A program made the position numbers and the translations under genes. Positions 1 through 4,593 of a stretch of 6,005 nucleotides of DNA are shown piece after piece (the stretch's first letter is position 1; each line of letters opens with the position of its first letter). Source of the stretch: an uncultured Candidatus Peregrinibacteria bacterium (lineage in GTDB: Bacteria; Patescibacteriota; Gracilibacteria; Peribacterales; Peribacteraceae). The DNA lies in the NCBI GenBank assembly GCA_913054215.1, contig CAJXJE010000047.1, forward strand, positions 1 through 6,005, written 5' to 3'. A model generated the notes under the pieces. It made no database searches. It was not told the DNA's origin and worked only from the letters and a program-made list of their open reading frames with translations.

Positions 1-1004
1 TTAATCCTCCTGGTGATACTTATGATGACGTACCTGAGGAGGCATTTGTAGGGTATTCCAGCCCCACTACCAACAAGGAACTCTATGAAGATCAATGGGG
101 TGTACTACTCAGTGGTTATGCACCGATCAAATATGCTAATGGAAAAACTGCTGGCGTCATGACTATTGATATTCGTGCGGACGACTTCTTTGCCATTACC
201 AAACAAACACTTTATCCATTTCTTTTCTTCATTGGTTCTTTGGTTGTTATTTTGTTTGTGTTAGTAACAGTCATTATTCGTATTTGGAGTAAGAGGGTGC
301 AGTTAATGGCAGAGCTGGATAAACAGAAAGATGAACTCTTAAGCATTGTCAGTCATCAGCTGGCTACACCAGTTTCATCCACAAAATGGTACTTAGAAAT
401 GATGCTGGATGGCGACTTTGGCAAATTATCTTCTGAGCAAGAAAAGCATGTTAAATCTATGCAGACAGTAATAAGTAATCTAGCAGATTTGGTCAGTATG
501 ATCTTGGATGTTTCACGTATTCAGTTGGGTAGAATGAAGGTAGATCGATCTGATGTAGACTTGGCTGAAGCAATCGAAGAAATCCTTGTTGTTATAGAGC
601 CTAAAGCAGAAGCACGGAAGGTAAAGATGAATGTATCTTTACCTAAAAATATACCTGTTGCAAAACTTGATAAGAGACTCTTCAGAATGACATTAGAAAA
701 CCTGCTAAGTAATGCGATTAAATATTCTGATAAAGACTCTGGAGAAGTAGAATTTACTGTAAAAATTGAAAATGGAACATTAACCTATTACGTGAAGGAC
801 AATGGTTGTGGTATTCCAGAGTCGGAGCAAGATAAGATCTTTGGTAAATTATTTAGAGCAAGTAATGCTCAGAGCATTGATGGTAATGGATTTGGGCTCT
901 ATGCTGCTAAAGGAGCTGTAGAAGCACTTGGTGGCTCTATTCGCTTTGAAAGCAAGGAGAATAAAGGCACTACGTTCTTTGTGTCACTGCCGTTAAATGA
1001 TTAG
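1..1004 (+). CDS. Membrane sensor histidine kinase (N-terminus cut by window edge)
   Basis: The reading frame is open from base 3, well before the first ATG at 159, and the 52 residues in between look like real protein, so the true start lies off the left edge. Those residues, including WGVLLSGYAPI and the following GVMTIDI, resemble the end of an extracytoplasmic Cache/PAS-like sensor domain. A single membrane helix follows (about 213-287), then a HisKA domain with the phosphoacceptor histidine at 354-356 in SHQLATPV. The HATPase_c domain has an N-box (LENLLSNAIKYSD from 693), a G1 box (DNGCGIP, 798-818) and a G2 box (GNGFGL, 882-899). The product should autophosphorylate at the inner membrane and pass phosphate to a response regulator, but no regulator is encoded in this window. 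The H-box has Ala where the usual SHELRTPL has Arg. The gene ends in two consecutive TAG codons. The next gene starts 53 bases on, so cotranscription is possible. The sensed ligand is unknown. Confidence 0.93.
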   Translation, partial: NPPGDTYDDVPEEAFVGYSSPTTNKELYEDQWGVLLSGYAPIKYANGKTAGVMTIDIRADDFFAITKQTLYPFLFFIGSLVVILFVLVTVIIRIWSKRVQLMAELDKQKDELLSIVSHQLATPVSSTKWYLEMMLDGDFGKLSSEQEKHVKSMQTVISNLADLVSMILDVSRIQLGRMKVDRSDVDLAEAIEEILVVIEPKAEARKVKMNVSLPKNIPVAKLDKRLFRMTLENLLSNAIKYSDKDSGEVEFTVKIENGTLTYYVKDNGCGIPESEQDKIFGKLFRASNAQSIDGNGFGLYAAKGAVEALGGSIRFESKENKGTTFFVSLPLND

Positions 1005-1010
1005 TAGTAC

Positions 1011-1037
1011 CTAGAGCGGCCAGCGTATAGTCTCTAG
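1011..1037 (+). other. Short inverted repeat between the kinase and dihydrolase genes
   Basis: CTAGAG (1011-1016) and CTCTAG (1032-1037) are perfect 6-bp arms around a 15-base loop in the 53-base intergenic gap. The stem is followed by a pyrimidine-rich stretch (cttcttctatttt). This could be a weak terminator or attenuator after the kinase gene, or an operator for the next gene. The stem is short, so confidence is low. Confidence 0.25.
1013..1021 (+). repeat. GC-rich 9-mer AGAGCGGCC, left copy
   Basis: This exact 9-mer lies 36 bases before the dihydrolase-like gene. Its reverse complement is at 2775-2783, upstream of the methyltransferase gene. Relative to each gene the orientation is the same, and the two copies flank the gene pair as an inverted repeat. 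Four bases after this copy is TATAGT (1026-1031), a possible -10 box, but no good -35 is visible. The copy also lies inside the imperfect stem CTAGAG (1011-1016) / CTCTAG (1032-1037). It could be a shared operator, a cassette boundary, or chance. Confidence 0.4.
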
Positions 1038-1057
1038 CAACTTCTTCTATTTTAAAT

Positions 1058-1843
1058 ATGAGTAGAATTTTGATGTGTCCTCCTACGTACTTTGGCATTG
1101 AATATGTTATTAATCCATGGATGGATATGGCCAACCAAGTAGATAATAATTTGGTTAGTACTCAGTGGAACACGTTAAAAGACACGCTAGAAGAAGCCGG
1201 AGCAGAAATAGAACTCATAGAACCTCAACCATCATTACCAGATATGGTATTCACCGCAAATGCAGGACTGTTAAGGAATAATATATTTATTCCTTCTCGC
1301 TTTAAATTCCCAGAGCGCCAAAGAGAAATGAAACATTGGATACAGTGGTTTATAAAAGCTGGATACGAAGTGAAAGAAATTCCAACAGAGTTGCCTTTCG
1401 AAGGAGCAGGGGATGCTTTATCTGGGAAAGTGCTTTTTGGTGGATATGGATTTAGGAGCTCTAAAGAAATTTACAAAGAGATAGAAGATATATTTTCCAG
1501 TGAAATTATTCCTTTGTACTTGGTAGATGATAGATTTTACCATTTAGATACTTGCTTTTGCCCTCTTAGTGAAGAGTTTGCTATCTTGTATGAGGGTGCA
1601 TTTGATGAGGAAAGTATCCGTTCTTTAAAGGAGCATATCTCATATTTCTCAGTTCCAGAACAAGAGGCTGCACGCTTTGCATGTAATGCAGTGGTAATAG
1701 AAAACAATGTTGTTCTACCAACAGGCTGCCCAGAGACAGAAAGACATTTGCAGAGTAAGGGATTTACAACTTTTACTGTGGATATGAGTGAATTCCTAAA
1801 GTCGGGTGGTGCAGCAAAATGTTTGACGTTAAAACTGTCTTAG
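1058..1843 (+). CDS. Arginine dihydrolase-like (ArgZ/AgrE N-domain type) amidinotransferase-superfamily enzyme
   Basis: This 261-residue protein belongs to the guanidine-modifying amidinotransferase/dimethylargininase superfamily. Visible signatures are MCPPTYFG and INPWM near the N-terminus, PDMVFTANAGL (61-71), FEGAGDAL (114-121), GYGFR (129-133), FYHLDTCFCPL (160-170, catalytic His162) and SGGAAKCLTLKL near the end (nucleophile Cys255). The family forms a covalent thiouronium adduct on that Cys. From memory, this set of motifs matches the cyanobacterial ArgZ/AgrE arginine dihydrolase (arginine to ornithine, ammonia and CO2) better than classic arginine deiminase or DDAH. The Asn of FTANAG (Asn68) aligns with the Asn linked to dihydrolase activity there. 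The length suits a stand-alone catalytic domain; the fused C-terminal domain of AgrE is absent. The ATG at 1058 fits the conserved N-terminus but has no Shine-Dalgarno sequence. The 3' end overlaps the converging methyltransferase gene. Superfamily membership is sure; the exact substrate (arginine, methylarginine or another guanidine) is inferred. Confidence 0.9.
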   Translation: MSRILMCPPTYFGIEYVINPWMDMANQVDNNLVSTQWNTLKDTLEEAGAEIELIEPQPSLPDMVFTANAGLLRNNIFIPSRFKFPERQREMKHWIQWFIKAGYEVKEIPTELPFEGAGDALSGKVLFGGYGFRSSKEIYKEIEDIFSSEIIPLYLVDDRFYHLDTCFCPLSEEFAILYEGAFDEESIRSLKEHISYFSVPEQEAARFACNAVVIENNVVLPTGCPETERHLQSKGFTTFTVDMSEFLKSGGAAKCLTLKLS

Positions 1844-2706
1844 GAAGTCCTATTCACAATATCATGTGCAGAATGCGCAGCTACCTCTGTGTTAATTGGT
1901 TCTCCCTTTTTTAGTAGAGATAGTAAGATTATATCTTCAACCCCATGATCGGCTCCCATTCCTACATTTACAACTTCAATTCTACTATCATTAAGAGAAA
2001 ATCCAATATCTGGTAATAAAGATTTAAAATCATTTTCGTCTACATTAGCTGTAGGAATTTTTTCTTCTGGTAGACCAGGTATTTCTACAGTGTAGAAATC
2101 AGTATTACGGCAGGAAGCCATAAACATTCTTCCACCAGGCTCCACAAGTCTAGCCACATTACTTACTGCTTTTCGCCATTCAGGCTTTGTTCTAGTAGCA
2201 GCTTCTGCGCAATAAAAAAATCCAACAGCACCAAATTGTCTATCTTCGCCTAAGACAGATTCATTAAGAACATTTGCTTGGCGAATGTGAGTAATTTTCC
2301 CTCGTAAAGCGGATTCTCTGGCAGTTATTTCTACAGAAGATGAATCGGCAGTTTCAAGTTGCAAAATAAACTCTGTAAAGTGATTCCAATCAAAAGCGCC
2401 TCCTTGCTCTTGGGCCCACTTTCTTAGTTCATCTAGGTTATCTTCTAAATAATCAGCAAGCTGAATAGATTTCACATATGGCACAGATGAAAGGACGTGC
2501 TGGATACATGGCCCACAACCAATATCTATCATATCTGGACTACCCCTCAATTTTGCATATTCTTCTGCCAAAAAGGTACAAATTACCTTTTCATCTGCAT
2601 CGATACCTGTGAAATATGTATCAAGGTACCTTCTTGCAAAATCAGGTGCTACAGCAGTTCTGTAGTCGGTTTTTTCACTATTAAGTTTTTCACCAGGTGG
2701 GCTCAT
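1840..2706 (-). CDS. NNMT/PNMT/TEMT-type SAM-dependent methyltransferase
   Basis: This 288-residue class I methyltransferase should be cytosolic. The N-terminal helix (DFARRYLDTYF, 22-32) precedes SAM motif I (DIGCGP, 61-66). The acidic loop LADYLEDN (83-90) and the stretch KWAQEQGGAFDW (96-107) are hallmarks of the nicotinamide/phenylethanolamine/thioether methyltransferase family. LVEPGGRMFMAS (187-198) is the usual post-motif strand. Animal relatives methylate small amines, pyridines or thioethers. Bacterial relatives include GntF-type N-methyltransferases of guanitoxin synthesis, as I recall. The substrate here cannot be read from sequence. The last 17 or so residues after LLKK look like a non-conserved tail lying over the converging gene's end. 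Upstream in-frame codons run to a stop without another ATG, so the ATG at 2706-2704 is preferred, although no Shine-Dalgarno sequence precedes it. Because the neighbour is a guanidine hydrolase, a methylated amine or guanidine substrate is plausible, but this is only inference. Confidence 0.87.
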   Translation of the reverse strand: MSPPGEKLNSEKTDYRTAVAPDFARRYLDTYFTGIDADEKVICTFLAEEYAKLRGSPDMIDIGCGPCIQHVLSSVPYVKSIQLADYLEDNLDELRKWAQEQGGAFDWNHFTEFILQLETADSSSVEITARESALRGKITHIRQANVLNESVLGEDRQFGAVGFFYCAEAATRTKPEWRKAVSNVARLVEPGGRMFMASCRNTDFYTVEIPGLPEEKIPTANVDENDFKSLLPDIGFSLNDSRIEVVNVGMGADHGVEDIILLSLLKKGEPINTEVAAHSAHDIVNRTS

Positions 2707-2711
2707 ATGTG

Positions 2712-2758
2712 ATACTGTACAGAGTTCTTCATGGAAAAAGTTTGGAATGAAACAGTAT
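2712..2758. promoter_or_regulatory. Palindromes upstream of the methyltransferase start
   Basis: CTGTACAG (2715-2722) is a perfect 8-bp palindrome located 8 bases before the methyltransferase ATG. ATACTGT (2712-2718) is also the inverted partner of ACAGTAT (2752-2758), giving 7-bp arms 33 bases apart. These could be operator half-sites. A -10-like TAAAAT occurs on the minus strand near 2761-2756, but no convincing -35 was found, so a promoter is only suggested. Confidence 0.25.
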
Positions 2759-2774
2759 TTTAGTATCTGCTTCG

Positions 2775-2783
2775 GGCCGCTCT
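2775..2783 (-). repeat. GC-rich 9-mer AGAGCGGCC, right copy (on minus strand)
   Basis: Plus-strand GGCCGCTCT is the exact reverse complement of 1013-1021. On the minus strand it precedes the methyltransferase start by 68 bases and is followed, seven bases later, by GATACT (2767-2762), a poor -10-like hexamer, and then TAAAAT. After three extra bases the flanks keep partial similarity with the left copy (AGC, then ATA), hinting at a motif longer than nine bases. Confidence 0.4.
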
Positions 2784-2825
2784 GTTTGATAGCCCCCTAC
2801 CGACATCGAAATATAGAGGCATAAA

Positions 2826-2864
2826 TTTTTTGGCTTTTTTAAGCCAAAAAAAGAGTTCTACTCC
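2826..2864 (-). terminator. Putative terminator region after the SLH gene (tandem hairpins)
   Basis: Downstream of the SLH gene on the minus strand, a small hairpin (GAGT-AGA-ACTC, 2863-2853) is followed directly by seven T residues (2852-2846). Those T residues also form one arm of a second 11-bp stem (2826-2836 with 2841-2851, 4-base loop, core GGCTT/AAGCC). The first element has intrinsic-terminator layout but only a 4-bp stem. The second is stable but has its T tract before the stem and its A tract after it, the reverse of a normal terminator. The position between two codirectional genes with different composition supports a transcription boundary. Confidence 0.4.
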
Positions 2865-2873
2865 ATCACAGAA

Positions 2874-2883
2874 CCCCCCCCCC
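2874..2883 (+). repeat. Ten-C homopolymer at the SLH gene stop codon
   Basis: Ten consecutive C residues (G on the coding minus strand) begin with the last base of the SLH stop codon TAG. A second run of five C lies at 2889-2893 inside the last codons, and a third at 2793-2797. On the mRNA this gives G5, a five-base gap, then G10, which has G-quadruplex potential. The exact run length is uncertain because such tracts are prone to slippage and sequencing error. Confidence 0.8.
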
Positions 2884-3878
2884 TACAACCCCCTCACTCC
2901 ACCTTCCTGCACCTCTTTTATAATCCTCCAAAATATGGTGGCAGCCTCTGCGCGGTTTAATGTTTTTTCTGTATCAAATGTTCCATCAGGATTTCCTTTC
3001 ATGATGTTCACTACTTTGGTTACTGCCGTGTCTCCGAAGTACTGATTCGAGATAGTGACGTCGGTAAAGTACGGACCATTGGCGAGGATTTTTCCGAGAC
3101 GAAGGTCTTTGGCATTGAGCATCGCAGAGCCAATAACACGGTTGATGAGTGAGGCGGTTTCCCCTCGAGTGACGGGATCGTTTGGTCCTAAGCTGGAGAG
3201 TGAATCTGTCCAATAGTTTCTGCGGAAGACGCAGGCGGCGTCGTAGGCATAGTGACCGCCGGGGACATCGTTATACACCATGGAGCAGTCGTTGCGGGGA
3301 GCGATGAGATTCATCTTGATGAGTGTGCGATGGAATATCGTTATTAGTTGTCCACGCGTCAGCAGATCTCCTGCTCCGTATCGGCCGTCATCATATCCAT
3401 AAATAATGCCGCGTTCCCGTAACTCGACAATCGATTCACCGGCCCAGGCAGGGAGAGAATCTGTGAAAGGATTGTCAACGGGCTTCAGCGGTTTTGGTGT
3501 GCGGATGTTAATAATAGCCTGAGCAGTTTTTCCGCTTGCTTCTACAAAAATGGTGACTTCGCCTCCTTGGTCGTCTGCCTGGAAGGTACACGTCTTTGCA
3601 CTGTCACATTGTTTCTCGAGGAAGTAGCCGAGGCCTTCACCTTTGATAATTTTCCATGTTCCACGCATAGGCATGGTGTAGGTGACGTAATCTCCTTCGG
3701 CAGTAAGCAGCAACGATTCTCCTGGATCTATAGAAAAATCTCCAAACGGACGGATTTCTAAGCCGCGCAGTCCAGCGAGGTTATTGGCAGTGAGGGTGAT
3801 AGTAGAAATCGCAGCAAGTGTACTAAGTCCAACCAGCCCAAGTGTCAGCCCAGTGGCCTTTTTCCAAAAGGTGTGCAT
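2883..3878 (-). CDS. Secreted surface protein: Ig-like domain plus three SLH repeats
   Basis: This 331-residue protein has a hydrophobic export signal or anchor at 1-31, with Lys6-Lys7 before the hydrophobic core. Residues about 41-127 look like a beta-rich Ig-like domain ending in GGEVTIFVEASG and a final strand, with a Cys91/Cys97 pair. After a Pro-rich linker (128-137) come three S-layer homology repeats at about 137-187, 203-249 and 270-320. Each ends with the TRAE-like motif: LTRGQ (173-177), VTRGE (236-240) and LNRAE (307-311). SLH triplets bind pyruvylated or otherwise acidic cell-wall polysaccharide, so this protein is probably held on the cell surface, possibly as part of an S-layer. 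Its gene starts 19 bases after the exported-protein gene ends, so they probably share a transcript. No Shine-Dalgarno sequence is seen; the ATG is chosen because it opens the signal sequence. The Ig-like call is weaker than the SLH call. Confidence 0.92.
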   Translation of the reverse strand: MHTFWKKATGLTLGLVGLSTLAAISTITLTANNLAGLRGLEIRPFGDFSIDPGESLLLTAEGDYVTYTMPMRGTWKIIKGEGLGYFLEKQCDSAKTCTFQADDQGGEVTIFVEASGKTAQAIINIRTPKPLKPVDNPFTDSLPAWAGESIVELRERGIIYGYDDGRYGAGDLLTRGQLITIFHRTLIKMNLIAPRNDCSMVYNDVPGGHYAYDAACVFRRNYWTDSLSSLGPNDPVTRGETASLINRVIGSAMLNAKDLRLGKILANGPYFTDVTISNQYFGDTAVTKVVNIMKGNPDGTFDTEKTLNRAEAATIFWRIIKEVQEGGVRGL

Positions 3879-3897
3879 GAAAGCAGTGTATCAATTC

Positions 3898-4527
3898 TTA
3901 CGTTGTTTCTCTACCCTTCGGACAAACGTCCAACGAACGCAAGATATCTTGTAGTGCGGAGTCGTACAGAGTTTCGGCATCTTCTTGCGTAGTGACACTT
4001 ACATTCAACACACCTCCATGCTTCTTACGGAAGATGTTGTATTCGCGTGTATGAAAACGTTTTCCACCAATCTTCCGTGTTCCATCCGTAAAGAGAGTCG
4101 GACGATTTTTCCAGAAGAGATGTTCAAAAGTGTTCAGTTTAAATGAAGGGTCGACACGCAAAGAATCAGTGATGCTCTTCGCCAAGCTTTCCTGACCTTC
4201 TGGAGTCATGAGCTGTGGATCTGTGGTTTCACTGATAGTGATGACCACACGTTCACTGGGGTCACTGAGGATGTCTCCATCAAATTCTGAGCGACTATCA
4301 TCGAGTTCCCAGTTGCCAGGAAATTTTATTTTGTATCCATACGTGTCACTCTGATAGGAGATTATTGGAGCGCCAAGGATTTCATCTTCTATTGGGATGG
4401 GTGCACTGAAATGCAATCCCTCAAAAGGATCTGCCGGAGCAGGGGATGGGTTTAGAATCATTACTGTAACAGCGATAGTTGCGATAGAGGCTGCAGCGGT
4501 GCCGAGAAGGGTATGCAATCTATTCAT
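3898..4527 (-). CDS. Exported PsbP-like protein of unknown function
   Basis: This 209-residue protein opens with a hydrophobic signal or anchor segment (about 7-25). It is followed by PSPAPADP, where APA before Asp33 could be a signal peptidase I site; there is no lipobox Cys. After a low-complexity acidic linker, YQSDTYGYKIKFPGNWEL (58-75) is the opening typical of PsbP-like/DUF1795-type domains (aromatic-Gly-Tyr, then FP.NW). The remainder alternates beta strands and short helices, with a single Cys near the C-terminus. In bacteria such domains occur in secreted or envelope proteins with no defined reaction. It is first in a likely two-gene unit with the SLH surface protein, behind a strong promoter, so a well-expressed extracytoplasmic partner is plausible. 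The start at 4527 places the signal peptide at the very N-terminus with a roughly 30-base leader. The export call is secure; the domain assignment is moderate. Confidence 0.82.
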   Translation of the reverse strand: MNRLHTLLGTAAASIATIAVTVMILNPSPAPADPFEGLHFSAPIPIEDEILGAPIISYQSDTYGYKIKFPGNWELDDSRSEFDGDILSDPSERVVITISETTDPQLMTPEGQESLAKSITDSLRVDPSFKLNTFEHLFWKNRPTLFTDGTRKIGGKRFHTREYNIFRKKHGGVLNVSVTTQEDAETLYDSALQDILRSLDVCPKGRETT

Positions 4528-4561
4528 CTGGTACTGTGTAGATGTTATTGTGGATGTTTAT

Positions 4562-4577
4562 ATCATTATACAATGAT
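4562..4577. promoter_or_regulatory. 16-bp palindrome over the -10 box and the divergent start codon
   Basis: ATCATT and AATGAT are perfect 6-bp arms around the centre ATAC. The element covers the minus-strand TATAAT and the plus-strand start codon at 4573-4575. A regulator bound here could switch both divergent genes. The region is very AT-rich, so chance is a real alternative. Confidence 0.3.
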
Positions 4578-4593
4578 TATAAAATATAGTCAA
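4565..4593 (-). promoter_or_regulatory. Near-consensus sigma-70 promoter for the exported-protein/SLH operon
   Basis: On the minus strand TTGACT (4593-4588) and TATAAT (4570-4565) are separated by exactly 17 bases. This matches the housekeeping consensus at 11 of 12 positions. Transcription would begin near 4558, giving a leader of about 30 bases before the ATG at 4527. The promoter overlaps the first codons of the divergent ligase gene, so occupancy on one side may affect the other. Confidence 0.75.

Noticed and set aside
159..1004. Complete histidine kinase starting at the ATG at 159
   Set aside because: The upstream frame is open to the window edge and encodes sensor-domain-like sequence, so 159 is an internal methionine.
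2712..2758. Possible LexA/SOS box (TACTGT ... ACAGTA)
   Set aside because: The half-sites resemble the enterobacterial box, but they are 33 bases apart rather than 8, so a LexA dimer would not bind them as one site.
1011..2783. Integron cassette or insertion sequence bounded by the 9-mer inverted repeat
   Set aside because: There is no transposase or integrase, no attC core sites, and no target-site duplication was found; only the repeat itself is reported.
2497..3761. Plus-strand open frames at 2497-2712, 2830-3045 and 3567-3761, and a second minus-strand frame at 2986-3213
   Set aside because: They are out of frame with or antisense to well-supported methyltransferase and SLH genes and have low-complexity or motif-free translations. 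The one at 2830 spans the hairpin and the C run.
3898..4527. Lipoprotein
   Set aside because: The N-terminus has no Cys after the hydrophobic segment; the only Cys is near the C-terminus.
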